Assembly: GCF_020010925.1 (NCBI RefSeq) | Contig: NZ_JAGJBZ010000002.1 | Coordinates: 124,001-188,000, forward strand | Origin: Streptomyces griseiscabiei | GTDB taxonomy: Bacteria > Actinomycetota > Actinomycetes > Streptomycetales > Streptomycetaceae | Reading direction: 5' to 3' | DNA: 64,000 nt | Shown: piece by piece, positions 19,037 to 28,486 of the stretch | Numbering within the stretch: position 1 is the first letter of the stretch | Layout: each line of letters starts with the position of its first letter | Notes under the pieces: generated by a model | Told to the model about the DNA's origin: nothing | Seen by the model: the letters and a program-made list of their open reading frames with translations, nothing else | Database searches by the model: none | Program-made: the position numbers and the translations under genes

Positions 19037-21853
19037 GTGAGCGAGATACCAGCGAAGGCCACGAAGTCCACGGGTTCCAGGAACCCGTCGGACCGCGCGA
19101 GGCCCGAGGCCGCAGGCGATTCCGGCCTGGGCGGAGCCACGCGCGACAGCGGGGCCGCACGCGACAGAACGGGCGGCGGGCCGACGGGCGGCGGGCCCGA
19201 GGGACGTACGTCCGGAGGCGAGGCTTCCGGAAATCGGGCGTCCGGAGGCGGGGCGTCCGGCGCGCGCGGTGGTGATGCCGGTGCCGGTGTGTCCGACGGC
19301 GGCGCGAGTGTCATGGGTGGTCACGGCACCGGTGACTCGATGTGGCAGACCAGCCCGCCCGGGTCCATGTACGACTACATCAAGGTCGCTTCGTTCTCGA
19401 TCGGTCCCGACGGACTCGTGGACCAGTGGAGTCTGCGGGCCGAGCAGTTGTTCGGCATCACGGCGGCGAGTGCCGTGGGGATGGACCCCATCGAGGCGTT
19501 CGTCGACCCCGACCGGCGTGCAGAGGGCCAGCGGAAGATGGCCGAGGTCCTCGACGGCCGGGAGTGGACCGGAGTGGTCCCCTTCCGGATGCCGGGCCCC
19601 GAAGGGGTGGAGGGGCTCGCCGAGGTCTATGTGATGCCCACCACCGTGGAGGGCGGCGAACGGGCCGCCGTGTGCATCGTCGTGGACGTCCGCACCCTGC
19701 GCCGGATCGAGACCGACCTTGCCGCTTCGCAGGCTATTTTCGGCCAATCTCCGTTCGGGTTCCTTCTGATAGACACCGATCTCCGGGTGCGGCGCGCCAA
19801 CCACCGCTTCGCCGCCGTCTACGGCGGCGACGTCGACGACCATCGCGGCCGGGGTGTCCACGACTATCTGCAGTCCCCGGAGGCCGAGCGGGTCGAGGCG
19901 ACCCTGCGCCGGGTCATGGAGACCGGCGACTCCATCACCGACATGCACATCACGGGCCTCGTGCCCGGCTCCGAGGAGCGCCGCCACTGGTCCATCAACC
20001 TCTTCCGCGTGCACAGCGGCAGCGGCCGGCCCATCGGCATCGCCTGGCTCGCCACCGACATCACGGCCCGCCGCTCCGCCGCCCGTGAGGCCGCCGCCGC
20101 CCGGCGGAATCTCGCCCTCCTCAACGAGGCCGGGACGCGCATCGGCAACTCCCTCGACCTGGAGACCACCGCCCGCGAACTCCTCGACGTCGTCGTCCCC
20201 GGCTTCTGCGACCTCGCCACCGTCGACCTCTACCAGGGCCTGCTGGTCGGCGACGAGACCCCGCCCGGACTCGCCGACGGCAGCGCGGAACTGCGCCGGG
20301 TCGCCTTCGCCAGCGCCGTCTCCGACGCGCCCTTCGTCGGCGGACCCGCCCCCGTACGCGTCGGTGCCGTCCACCACTACCCGTTCAACTCGCCCTGCGC
20401 GGACGCCCTGCGCACCGCGCGCCCCCAGCAGGTGCCCGAGGACGGCAGCCTGATCCAGTCGACGCTCGCCGTGCCGATGGTCGCGCACGACACCGTCGTC
20501 GGACTCGTGCAGTTCTCCCGCACCAAGGGCAGCGAGCCGTTCGGGGAACGCGACCGGGCCCTCGCCGTCGAACTGGCCGCGCGCGCCGCCGTCTGCATCG
20601 ACAACGCGCGCCTGTACCGCCGTGAGCACGAACGCGCCCTCATCCTCCAGCGCTCCCTGCTCCCCCCGGGCGACCCCGAGGCCTCCGGGCTCGACATCGC
20701 CTGCCGCTATCTGCCGGGCAACGCGGCCACCGAGGTCGGCGGCGACTGGTTCGACGTCATCGAACTCCCCGGCCACCGCACGGCACTCGTCGTCGGCGAC
20801 GTGATGGGCCGCGGACTGCGGGCAGCGGTGGCGATGGGTGAACTTCGTACGGCCGTTCGCACGTTGGCCCTGCTGGATCTCGAACCCGCCGAGGTCCTCT
20901 CGGCGCTCGACGAGATCGCCCGGGGCCTCGGCACCCCCGGCGGCGTCCAGTCCGCCAGCCGTACCTCCGCCGGCCGGCCCCGCGACAAGGACCTCTCCGA
21001 GGTCTACCTCGCCACCTGCGTCTACGCCGTCTACGACTCCGTCACCCGGCGCTGCACCTTCGCCAACGCGGGCCATCTGCCGCCGGTGCTGGTCGAGCCC
21101 GGCGAGAGCGCGCTGATGCTCGACGTGCCGCCCGGCATGCCGCTCGGAGTCGGCGGCGAGCCGTTCGAGGAGGTGGAGGTCGAACTACCCGAAGGCGCAC
21201 TGTTGGCGCTCTACACGGATGGACTGGTCGAATCGCGCGACCACCCCCTGGACGAGGGCCTCCAGGCGTTCGTCGGCGCTCTCACCGACCCCGCCCAGCC
21301 GCCCACCGCGCTGCGCTCCGACACCCCCCGGTCCCTGGAGGACGTCTGCGACCACGTCCTCAACACCCTCGACACCCACCACGGCGAGGACGACATCGCG
21401 CTGCTGATGGCCCGGGTGCAGGGGCTGCCGGAGGACTCCGTCGGCGACTGGACGCTGCCGCGTGAGCCGCGCAGCGTGGGCCGGGCGCGGGAGTACGCCC
21501 GCGCGCGGCTGCAGGCGTGGGACCTGGAACCGCTCGTCGACACGGCGGAGCTGCTGGTCAGCGAGCTGGTCACCAACGCCCTCCGGTACGGCGAGGGGGA
21601 GATACGGCTGCGGCTGCTGCTCGACCGGACGCTGGTGTGCGAGGTATGGGACGCGGGGCTGGTGCAGCCGCGTCGGCGCCGGGCCCGCGACACGGACGAG
21701 GGCGGGCGCGGGCTGCAGCTCGTCGGGCTGCTCTCCGCGGCGTGGGGGTCCCGGCGGACGCCTCGCGGCAAGACGGTGTGGTTCGAACTGCCGCTGCCGG
21801 GCGGGGAGCACGGGCTGACCGATCCGGCGGAGGCGTTGCTGAGCCTGTTCTAG
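19037..21853 (+). CDS. PAS-GAF-SpoIIE phosphatase-HATPase signalling protein
   Basis: A 938-residue multidomain protein, probably cytosolic. The start GTG 19037 follows GGAGGGGA with eight-base spacing; the frame is open upstream to 18896 but that part looks non-coding. Order: a Gly/Ser/Thr/Ala-rich disordered leader (1-100), PAS (about 108-225), a second PAS (228-345), GAF (358-527), a PP2C/SpoIIE phosphatase (558-787, with GGDWFDV metal-binding aspartate and GDVMGRGLRAA) and a C-terminal RsbW-like ATPase (797-931, SELVTNALRYGEG, GRGLQLVGL). Phosphatase and kinase in one chain suggest bidirectional control of an anti-anti-sigma factor in response to signals sensed by PAS/GAF. No partner is encoded nearby. 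Confidence 0.85.
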   Translation: MSEIPAKATKSTGSRNPSDRARPEAAGDSGLGGATRDSGAARDRTGGGPTGGGPEGRTSGGEASGNRASGGGASGARGGDAGAGVSDGGASVMGGHGTGDSMWQTSPPGSMYDYIKVASFSIGPDGLVDQWSLRAEQLFGITAASAVGMDPIEAFVDPDRRAEGQRKMAEVLDGREWTGVVPFRMPGPEGVEGLAEVYVMPTTVEGGERAAVCIVVDVRTLRRIETDLAASQAIFGQSPFGFLLIDTDLRVRRANHRFAAVYGGDVDDHRGRGVHDYLQSPEAERVEATLRRVMETGDSITDMHITGLVPGSEERRHWSINLFRVHSGSGRPIGIAWLATDITARRSAAREAAAARRNLALLNEAGTRIGNSLDLETTARELLDVVVPGFCDLATVDLYQGLLVGDETPPGLADGSAELRRVAFASAVSDAPFVGGPAPVRVGAVHHYPFNSPCADALRTARPQQVPEDGSLIQSTLAVPMVAHDTVVGLVQFSRTKGSEPFGERDRALAVELAARAAVCIDNARLYRREHERALILQRSLLPPGDPEASGLDIACRYLPGNAATEVGGDWFDVIELPGHRTALVVGDVMGRGLRAAVAMGELRTAVRTLALLDLEPAEVLSALDEIARGLGTPGGVQSASRTSAGRPRDKDLSEVYLATCVYAVYDSVTRRCTFANAGHLPPVLVEPGESALMLDVPPGMPLGVGGEPFEEVEVELPEGALLALYTDGLVESRDHPLDEGLQAFVGALTDPAQPPTALRSDTPRSLEDVCDHVLNTLDTHHGEDDIALLMARVQGLPEDSVGDWTLPREPRSVGRAREYARARLQAWDLEPLVDTAELLVSELVTNALRYGEGEIRLRLLLDRTLVCEVWDAGLVQPRRRRARDTDEGGRGLQLVGLLSAAWGSRRTPRGKTVWFELPLPGGEHGLTDPAEALLSLF

Positions 21854-21924
21854 GCCGGGTCCGGTCGTGGCCGTCGCGGGGGAGTGGTCGCGGTGGCCGT
21901 CGGTGGGGGTTTGCCGCGCGGTTC

Positions 21925-21946
21925 CCCGCGCCCCTTGGGGCGCGGG
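21925..21946. terminator. Bidirectional hairpin between convergent genes
   Basis: A perfect 10-bp stem CCCGCGCCCC-TT-GGGGCGCGGG lies between the stops at 21853 and 21962. It is part of a CGCGGTTCCCCGCGCCCC motif related to the dispersed repeats elsewhere in the window. Confidence 0.6.
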
Positions 21947-21961
21947 TGTGGAGCCGCTTCC

Positions 21962-24058
21962 TCAGAACTGGCCGCCCGCTGTCCTGCGGGCCCGGGTCGC
22001 CGTACCGCCGAAGCAGGCGGGGCCGCGCAGGTCGGCCCGGCCGGTGCCGTCGGGAGGCTCGCCGAGGATGATGCCGCCCAGGAGGGCACCCGCCAGTCCG
22101 TCGCCGACCGGGCCGCCGTACGGATTGCCGTACGCCCGGACGTCCTGCTCGGCCAGCCGCCGGGCCTCTTGGGCGAGGGCGTGGGCCCGCTGGGGCTGCC
22201 CGTCCGTCAAGTGCCGTTCCGCCTCCGACAGCCGGGTTCTGGCCGGTGCGCCCACCGCTCCCCGGTGCGTGGTGACGAAGTCGGCCGCTGCGGCGACCGC
22301 GCTGCGGGCCGGCAGGAGCCAGTCGCCTCGGTCGCGGAGGGCGTCCAGAGGGTCGGCGGACGGGGAGCCCTGCTCGGCGGCGGCGGTCGCGCTGGCCTCT
22401 GCCAGCTCGGCGGCCAGCCGCTCCACCCCGCCGACGAACAGGTCCGCCTGGTCGATCGCGCCCTCGGCCGCCCTCAGATGTACGGCGGCGGTGCCCAGGT
22501 CACCGGGGTAGGCGGCCTGCCGGGCCCGGTTCAGCTCGGTGGTGGCGAAGACCAGGCGGTCCTTGGCCTGTTCGACATGGCCGGTGACCGGGAGGGAGAC
22601 GGCCGGGGCGTACTCGTCGCGGAGGGTCACGAGGGTGGAGGCGGCGGTCGCCGTACGGCCGGTCAGCTCGCGGAAGCGGGTCTCCGCGTGTTCCAGGGCC
22701 GGAGTGATGTCCCGCTCCAGGGCGCGGAGTTGGTCGAAGGCGGGCGTCGCCGTGTCGAGCCGCCGCTGTGCCGTCGTGCACCGGGTGAGGATCTCCTCCA
22801 GCAGCGCGCGTTCCTCGTCGGCCGCCGGCTCCCCGTGCCCCTCGTCCAGCCGCAGCCCCGCCCGGAAAGCCGCCCCCAGCTCCCCCCGCGCATCCGCCAA
22901 GGCCTCCACGAACGGCGCCACCGCGTCCCGCACCGCGGGCGTCTCCGCGAAGGGCTGGGCGGGGTCCAGCGCGATCGACCCGACCGGGGGGACCTCGCCG
23001 GCCGCTCCTGGACGCCTTCCGGCCGACTTCTCCGGGTACGTGTCGGCGGCTCCATCTCGGTGCGCCTCGGCCGACCTCGTCGAGTGGGCCTCGGCCGACT
23101 CCTCCGAGGGTGCGTCGGGCGCTCCCTCCGGCGGCCCTCCGGCCGGCCCGTGCGGGGTCGGCTCGGCCGGTTCCTCCGGGACGGTTCCGGTCGGTTCAGC
23201 CTCTGTCGGCTTCTCCGGTCCCTCCGGGTGCGCCGCGTTGGCTGTGGGGCCGGAAGGGGGCGGTGCGGCGTCGGTACGGTCCGGCCAAGCCTTCGTGTCG
23301 GGGTGGTCCGGCCGGGGCTCGGCGGGGTCGGTGTCGGCCGGTGGGTGGTCCGGGTGAGGGCGGGGGGCGTCGTGGTCGGCGGGTGCCGCTTCCGGGGATG
23401 TGGTGTGGTCTTCGGCCTTCGGCCCGGGGGGATCGGTCTCGGTGTGGTCCGGCGGAGCGTTCCCGGGTGGGGCGGTGGTCGTGCGGCCCGGTCTGGCCGC
23501 GGCGAAGCGGAGTTCCTCCGTGCTCGTGCGGACGCTGTCGTCCGTCTCGACGAGCAGGCGCCGCGCGCGGCTGTGGAGGTCGGGCAGGGGGGCGGCCGGC
23601 GGTACGAAGGCACCCCTCGGGGTCGTGCGCAGCCGGGCGCGGCGCCGGCGCCGTACGAGGGAGTACGCGGCCAGCGCCACCGCCGTGCCCGCGGCGGCCA
23701 CCGGCAGGACCAGGTCCGCCCCGGAGGTCTCGTCGCCGTCCGGGGCGACCGCCGACCCGGAGGTCGCCCCGTCGTCCGTGGCCGCCACGAACCGCGGACC
23801 GACAGCGGCCGGTGCGGGCGGGGCCGGGACCATGGGCCCCTCGACGAAGCCGGGGCGCAGGGGGCGTACGCCGACGACCGGGGTCACGAGCCGCTCGTCG
23901 GGCGGCGGTCCCGTGGGCCGGACACCGGCCGGTTCGGTGGCCGTGGGCAGGAGCAGCCAGGCCATGGCTGCGAGGCCGCCGAACACGGTGTGGGCCAGAC
24001 GCACGGCTATGTGCGACGTGGCGCCCCGCGCTCGGCCTCTTCTCGGACGCGACGTCAC
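21962..24058 (-). CDS. Large membrane protein with TPM-protein-like tail but no TPM domain
   Basis: About 698 residues from GTG 24058; the start is uncertain because no good Shine-Dalgarno sequence is visible. It has a positively charged N-terminus, a first hydrophobic segment (about 24-40), a second helix (115-134, LVLPVAAAGTAVALAAYSLV) followed by RRRRRARLR, and a long Pro/Glu/Asp/Thr-rich disordered stretch (about 165-350). A helical, alanine- and glutamate-rich region follows (360-640). The C-terminal tail, GALLGGIILGEPPDG and GGTATRARRTAGGQF, resembles the tail of Streptomyces TPM-domain proteins. The TPM domain that would normally sit between the two helices seems to be missing or reduced. 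Function unknown. Confidence 0.6.
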   Translation of the reverse strand: MTSRPRRGRARGATSHIAVRLAHTVFGGLAAMAWLLLPTATEPAGVRPTGPPPDERLVTPVVGVRPLRPGFVEGPMVPAPPAPAAVGPRFVAATDDGATSGSAVAPDGDETSGADLVLPVAAAGTAVALAAYSLVRRRRRARLRTTPRGAFVPPAAPLPDLHSRARRLLVETDDSVRTSTEELRFAAARPGRTTTAPPGNAPPDHTETDPPGPKAEDHTTSPEAAPADHDAPRPHPDHPPADTDPAEPRPDHPDTKAWPDRTDAAPPPSGPTANAAHPEGPEKPTEAEPTGTVPEEPAEPTPHGPAGGPPEGAPDAPSEESAEAHSTRSAEAHRDGAADTYPEKSAGRRPGAAGEVPPVGSIALDPAQPFAETPAVRDAVAPFVEALADARGELGAAFRAGLRLDEGHGEPAADEERALLEEILTRCTTAQRRLDTATPAFDQLRALERDITPALEHAETRFRELTGRTATAASTLVTLRDEYAPAVSLPVTGHVEQAKDRLVFATTELNRARQAAYPGDLGTAAVHLRAAEGAIDQADLFVGGVERLAAELAEASATAAAEQGSPSADPLDALRDRGDWLLPARSAVAAAADFVTTHRGAVGAPARTRLSEAERHLTDGQPQRAHALAQEARRLAEQDVRAYGNPYGGPVGDGLAGALLGGIILGEPPDGTGRADLRGPACFGGTATRARRTAGGQF

Positions 24059-24201
24059 ATTTGGGAGCGTATGGCCGCTCTCGCGCGGTCGCGAGCGGGG
24101 TGGGGCGGACCGGGGACGCCGGACCCTGTGCCGCCGGGCCCTGTGCCGATGGCGGGGGCATGCCATGATCGTCGAGTCGGGGAGGCGGAGGAGGCAGGGG
24201 G

Positions 24202-24510
24202 GTGGGGCAGGGCATGCTGACGAACATCGGGATCGGATGTCTCGCGGCGGCGGTGGTGGCCACGGTCGTGTTCGGGGTCGCCGCGATCCGTACGGGATGG
24301 TTGCTGCCGTGGCTGCGGCGCGGCACGCTACGACCCGTGCTGTGGGGTTACGCCACGCTCGCCGGCGGTGCGGGCCTGTGCCTGTGGTGCGTCGGCATGG
24401 CGGCGGCCGAACGCGCGGAGGTCTTCGGGATCGCGGGCCTGCTCCTGATCGTCACGAACACCGTGCTGTCGTACCTCGCGACCCGCCCCGGCCGGGTCAT
24501 CACCCCGTGA
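24202..24510 (+). CDS. Small membrane protein, three helices
   Basis: A 102-residue hydrophobic protein with helices near residues 7-29, 45-66 and 73-92, ending in RPGRVITP. The start GTG 24202 follows GAGGAGGCAGGGG; ATG 24214 is an alternative. It is divergent from the previous gene and convergent with sdhB. I do not recognise its family. Confidence 0.6.
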   Translation: MGQGMLTNIGIGCLAAAVVATVVFGVAAIRTGWLLPWLRRGTLRPVLWGYATLAGGAGLCLWCVGMAAAERAEVFGIAGLLLIVTNTVLSYLATRPGRVITP

Positions 24511-24513
24511 CGA

Positions 24514-24546
24514 CCCCGGCAGGGCGAATCCTCGCCCCGACCGGGG
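24514..24546. terminator. Hairpin between convergent genes
   Basis: Nested inverted repeats CCCCGG/CCGGGG (24514-24519, 24541-24546) and GGGCGA/TCGCCC (24522-24527, 24532-24537) lie between the stop at 24510 and the sdhB stop at 24565. They probably terminate both transcripts. Confidence 0.5.
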
Positions 24547-24564
24547 CCGGGCAGGTCCTCGTCG

Positions 24565-25350
24565 TCACCGGTCCGGAGCCGCGGACGTACGCCTCCTGAT
24601 CTTCGAGCCCAGCCACACCAGCGGGTCGTACTTGCGGTCGACGGCGCGCTCCTTCAGCGGGATCAGCGCGTTGTCCGTGATCTTGATGCCCTCGGGGCAC
24701 ACCTCCGTGCAGCACTTGGTGATGTTGCAGTAGCCGAGGCCGTGTTCGTCCTGGGCGGTGGCCTTGCGGTCCAGGCCGGTGTCCTCGGCCGCGTCCAGCG
24801 GGTGCATGTCCAGTTCGGCGACGCGCATCAGGAAACGGGGGCCGGCGAAGGCCGTCTTGTTCTCCTCGTGGTCGCGGACGACATGGCAGGTGTCCTGGCA
24901 GAGGAAGCACTCGATGCACTTCCGGAACTCCTGCGAGCGGTCCACGTCCTCCTGCATCATCCGGTACTCGCCGGGGCCGAGCTTCTCCGGCGGCACGAAG
25001 GACGGCACCTCGCGCGCCTTGGTGTAGTTGAACCCGACGTCCGTGACCAGGTCCCGGATCACCGGGAAGGCCCGCAGCGGGGTCACGGTGATCGTCTCGT
25101 CCCGTTCGAACACCGACATCCGGGTCATGCACATCAGCCGGGGCCGCCCGTTGATCTCCGCCGAGCACGAACCGCACTTGCCCGCCTTGCAGTTCCAGCG
25201 GACGGCGAGGTCGGGGACCTGGGTGGCCTGGAGGCGGTGGATGATGTCGAGGACCACCTCGCCCTCGTTGACCTCGACCCTGAAGTCGTCGAGGCCGCCG
25301 CCGCCCACATCGCCCCGCCACACCTTGAACCGGGCCTGGTAGCCGCTCAC
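24565..25350 (-). CDS. sdhB: Succinate dehydrogenase / fumarate reductase iron-sulfur subunit
   Basis: A 261-residue electron-transfer subunit of complex II. The [2Fe-2S] ligands appear in CKAGKCGSC and the following RLMC (about residues 54-75). The C-terminal ferredoxin domain has CIECFLCQDTCHV and CNITKCCTEVCPEG for the [4Fe-4S] and [3Fe-4S] clusters. It is third in an operon with the membrane and flavoprotein subunits; its start overlaps the sdhA stop by four bases. The motif style fits the actinobacterial subfamily with a five-helix type membrane subunit. Reaction direction cannot be decided from the sequence. Confidence 0.93.
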   Translation of the reverse strand: MSGYQARFKVWRGDVGGGGLDDFRVEVNEGEVVLDIIHRLQATQVPDLAVRWNCKAGKCGSCSAEINGRPRLMCMTRMSVFERDETITVTPLRAFPVIRDLVTDVGFNYTKAREVPSFVPPEKLGPGEYRMMQEDVDRSQEFRKCIECFLCQDTCHVVRDHEENKTAFAGPRFLMRVAELDMHPLDAAEDTGLDRKATAQDEHGLGYCNITKCCTEVCPEGIKITDNALIPLKERAVDRKYDPLVWLGSKIRRRTSAAPDR

Positions 25351-27299
25351 TCGTACAGCTCCTCTTCGGCGAGGTACTTGACCAGCTCCTCCTTGTCGAA
25401 GAGGGCGAGCAGGTCGGGACGGATGGCTTCGGTGGTCTCACGGGTGAGGGCGATCTGCCCGACGGCGGGATCCCAGGTCTCCGGTCCGCCCGTCGGGTCG
25501 GCGAGCCGGCAGACCAGGTTGACCCGGCGCCAGAGGCGGTCCATCGTCGGATGGTCCTCACGGGTGTGACCGCCGCGGGACTCCGTACGCTCCAGCGCCG
25601 CCCGCGCCACACACTCGCTGACCAGCAGCATGTTCCGCAGATCGAGGGCGAGGTGCCAGCCGGGGTTGAACTGCCGGTGCCCCTCCACCCCCGCCCGGCG
25701 CGCCCGCACCCGCAGATCGGCCAGCTTCCGCAGCGCCTGCTCCATCTCGCCCTCGCGGCGGATGATGCCGACCAGGTCGTTCATGGCCTGCTGGAGCTCC
25801 TGATGGAGGGTGTACGGGTTCTCCGGCGGCCGGCCCGAGGCCGCTTCGGTCTGCCCGGGCGCCGGGCCCTCGGCGGAGAACGGGCGCAGTGCCTCGGCGG
25901 CGGCCGTGTCGATCTGTGTGTCGTCCACCGGGGGGCGTGCGCCGCCGAGACCCGCCGCGTACCCGGCCGCGTGCAGCCCCGCCCGGCGGCCGAACACCAG
26001 CAGGTCGGAGAGGGAGTTGCCGCCCAGCCGGTTGGAGCCGTGCATGCCGCCGGCCACCTCACCGGCCGCGAACAGGCCCGGCACCCCGCGTGCCGCCGCC
26101 GTGTCCGACTCGACCGCGATCCCGCCCATCACGTAGTGACAGGTCGGCCCGACCTCCATGGCCTCCGCCGTGATGTCGACGTCCGCCAGCTCCTTGAACT
26201 GGTGGTACATCGAGGGGAGCCGGCGCCGGATGGTCTCCGCCGGCATCCGGGTGGACACGTCCAGGAAGACCCCGCCGTGCGGGGAGCCCCGGCCCGCCTT
26301 CACCTCGGCGTTGATGGCCCGCGCCACCTCGTCGCGCGGCAGCAGCTCGGGCGGGCGCCGGTTGTGGTCCGGGTCCTCGTACCAGCGGTCGCCCTCCTCC
26401 TCGGACTCCGCGTACTTCTCCTTGAACACGTCCGGGATGTAGTCGAACATGAACCGCTTGTTCTCGGAGTTCCTGAGCACCCCGCCGTCCCCGCGCACCG
26501 ACTCCGTGACCAGGATGCCCTTCACCGACGGCGGCCAGACCATGCCCGTCGGATGGAACTGCACGAACTCCATGTTCAGCAGCGGCGCGCCCGCGAGCAG
26601 GGCCAGCGCGTGGCCGTCGCCCGTGTACTCCCACGAGTTCGAGGTCACCTTGAAGGACTTGCCGATGCCCCCGGTGGCGATCACCACGGCCGGCGCTTCG
26701 AGGACGAGGAAACGGCCCGACTCGCGCTCGTAGCCGAAGACCCCGGAGACCCGCGCACCGTCCTTGAGGACCCGGGTGACCGTGCACTCCTGGAAGACCT
26801 TCAGCCGGGACTCGTAGTCACCGGTCTCCTTGTGGTCCTCCTGCTGGAGCGCGACGATCTTCTGCTGGAGGGTGCGGATGAGTTCGAGTCCCGTACGGTC
26901 GCCGACATGCGCCAGGCGCGGGTACTCGTGGCCGCCGAAGTTGCGCTGCGAGATCCGGCCGTCCTTCGTACGGTCGAAGAGGGCGCCCCAGGTCTCCAGT
27001 TCCCACACCCGGTCGGGGGCCTCTCGGGCGTGCAGCTCGGCCATCCGCCACTGGTTGAGGAACTTGCCGCCGCGCATGGTGTCGCGGAAGTGGACCTGCC
27101 AGTTGTCACCGGAGTTGACATTGCCCATCGCGGCCGCGATGCCGCCCTCGGCCATCACCGTATGGGCCTTGCCGAACAGGGACTTGCAGATCACGGCCGT
27201 CCGGGCGCCCCGCTCACGGGCCTCGATCGCGGCGCGCAGTCCGGCGCCGCCGGCGCCGATCACGACGACGTCCCACTCCTGTCGTTCGACCACGGACAT
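25347..27299 (-). CDS. sdhA: Succinate dehydrogenase / fumarate reductase flavoprotein subunit
   Basis: A 650-residue catalytic subunit from ATG 27299. An N-terminal Rossmann FAD motif VVVIGAGGAGLRAAIEA (about residues 11-27) is followed by the flavinylation region HTVMAEGGIAAAMGN. Active-site elements include HPTG, TESVRGDGGVLRN and GGIAVESD, and the capping-domain end is NRLGGNSLSDLLVFG. The C-terminal part carries the conserved GMEQALRKL-type helix and EDHPTMDRLWRRVN. It overlaps the membrane-subunit stop by one base and the sdhB start by four, so the three genes are translationally coupled. Confidence 0.93.
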   Translation of the reverse strand: MSVVERQEWDVVVIGAGGAGLRAAIEARERGARTAVICKSLFGKAHTVMAEGGIAAAMGNVNSGDNWQVHFRDTMRGGKFLNQWRMAELHAREAPDRVWELETWGALFDRTKDGRISQRNFGGHEYPRLAHVGDRTGLELIRTLQQKIVALQQEDHKETGDYESRLKVFQECTVTRVLKDGARVSGVFGYERESGRFLVLEAPAVVIATGGIGKSFKVTSNSWEYTGDGHALALLAGAPLLNMEFVQFHPTGMVWPPSVKGILVTESVRGDGGVLRNSENKRFMFDYIPDVFKEKYAESEEEGDRWYEDPDHNRRPPELLPRDEVARAINAEVKAGRGSPHGGVFLDVSTRMPAETIRRRLPSMYHQFKELADVDITAEAMEVGPTCHYVMGGIAVESDTAAARGVPGLFAAGEVAGGMHGSNRLGGNSLSDLLVFGRRAGLHAAGYAAGLGGARPPVDDTQIDTAAAEALRPFSAEGPAPGQTEAASGRPPENPYTLHQELQQAMNDLVGIIRREGEMEQALRKLADLRVRARRAGVEGHRQFNPGWHLALDLRNMLLVSECVARAALERTESRGGHTREDHPTMDRLWRRVNLVCRLADPTGGPETWDPAVGQIALTRETTEAIRPDLLALFDKEELVKYLAEEELYE

Positions 27300-28135
27300 C
27301 AGAACAACCTCGGATCGTCGAAGGCGCCGGACGCGACCAGGTACACATAGAAGTCGGCGAGTCCCACGCTGATCAGGGACGCCCAGGCCAGCTGCATATG
27401 GCGGGCGTTGAGCTTCCCGACCCAGCTCCACATCCGATAGCGCACGGGATGCCTGGAGAAGTGCTTGAGCTTGCCGCCGACGATGTGCCGGCACGAGTGG
27501 CAGGACAGGGTGTACGCCCAGATCAGCACGATGTTGACGAGGAACACCAGGGTGCCGAGACCCATGTGGCCCCACTCGTAGTGCTCGTCGCGGAAGGCCA
27601 GCACCGTGTCGTAGGTGAGGATGCCGGCGACGAGGAGGGCCGCGTAGAAGAAGTACCGGTGGAGGTTCTGCAGGATCAGCGGGAAGCGGGTCTCACCGGA
27701 GTACTTCTGGTGCGGCTCGGCCACCGCGCAGGCGGGCGGGGACGCCCAGAAGCCGCGGTAGTAGGCCTTGCGGTAGTAGTAGCAGGTCAGGCGGAAGCCG
27801 AGTGGGAAGATCAGGATGATGATCGCCGGCGAGAGGCCCCACCAGCCGCCGAGGATCTCCCAGTTGGGGCCGCCGCGCATGGGCTCGCAGCGTTCCGCCA
27901 GACAGGGCGAGTAGAACGGCGAGACGTAGGGGGCCGCGTAGTAGTGCTCGTCGGCGAAGGCCCGCCAGGTCGAGTACACGATGAAGGCGAGCAGTCCGGC
28001 GGCCGTGGCGGCGGGGGCCAGCCACCAGCGGTCGGTGCGCAGATGCGGGGCGGAGATCGCGGCGCGCGTACGGTTCCGCACGCCGCCGCGCGGTGGATGG
28101 GGTTCTGTTGCGGGTGGTTCCGTACCAGTGGCCAA
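27299..28135 (-). CDS. sdhC: Complex II membrane anchor / cytochrome b subunit
   Basis: A 278-residue integral membrane protein, first gene of the sdh operon. About five hydrophobic helices are visible (around residues 40-58, 95-117, 150-175, 193-216 and 248-270) with histidines such as LHRYFFY, CHSCRHIVGG and ARHMQLAW that could bind heme or quinone. The large single subunit resembles the actinobacterial CAVAEPHQKYSGETRFP-type anchor rather than separate SdhC/SdhD chains. It passes electrons from SdhB to the menaquinone pool. Confidence 0.85.
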   Translation of the reverse strand: MATGTEPPATEPHPPRGGVRNRTRAAISAPHLRTDRWWLAPAATAAGLLAFIVYSTWRAFADEHYYAAPYVSPFYSPCLAERCEPMRGGPNWEILGGWWGLSPAIIILIFPLGFRLTCYYYRKAYYRGFWASPPACAVAEPHQKYSGETRFPLILQNLHRYFFYAALLVAGILTYDTVLAFRDEHYEWGHMGLGTLVFLVNIVLIWAYTLSCHSCRHIVGGKLKHFSRHPVRYRMWSWVGKLNARHMQLAWASLISVGLADFYVYLVASGAFDDPRLF

Positions 28136-28195
28136 CGGGGGACTCCCGGTCGGGCGGTCGGTTGGATGCGGTCGTCTCGGTGGGCGGTGGCGCGG

Positions 28196-28486
28196 TCAGG
28201 GGGCGCGGCGGTCGCGGGAGCCGAGCCCCTCGTCGTCGGAGTCCGTCCACAGGGAACTGTCGTACGGGGTGTCGGGGATGGGGACGAGGTCGGGGCGGCG
28301 CGGCTTCGCCAGCTCGGGGGCGGCCTCGCCGAGCAGCGCGATGCTCTCGCGCAGATGGTCGGCGTCGGTTCGGACGCGGCGTATCTCCAGGCCGGCGCCG
28401 CCGAGTTGCTGCTCCAGGCGGCGTACGGACCGGGTCAGCTCGTCCAGGCAGCGCCGGACCGACGCCAAGTCGTCGTGCACGGACAT
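28196..28486 (-). CDS. Small coiled-coil conserved protein
   Basis: A 96-residue protein with an N-terminal helical, heptad-like half (MSVHDDLASVRRCLDELTRS then VRRLEQQLGGAG, about residues 1-55) and a disordered, acidic C-terminus with PDLVPIPDTPYDSSLW. No signal peptide and no membrane segment. It lies just upstream of the sdh operon on the same strand, 60 bases away, and may be cotranscribed. I do not recognise a function. Confidence 0.6.
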   Translation of the reverse strand: MSVHDDLASVRRCLDELTRSVRRLEQQLGGAGLEIRRVRTDADHLRESIALLGEAAPELAKPRRPDLVPIPDTPYDSSLWTDSDDEGLGSRDRRAP

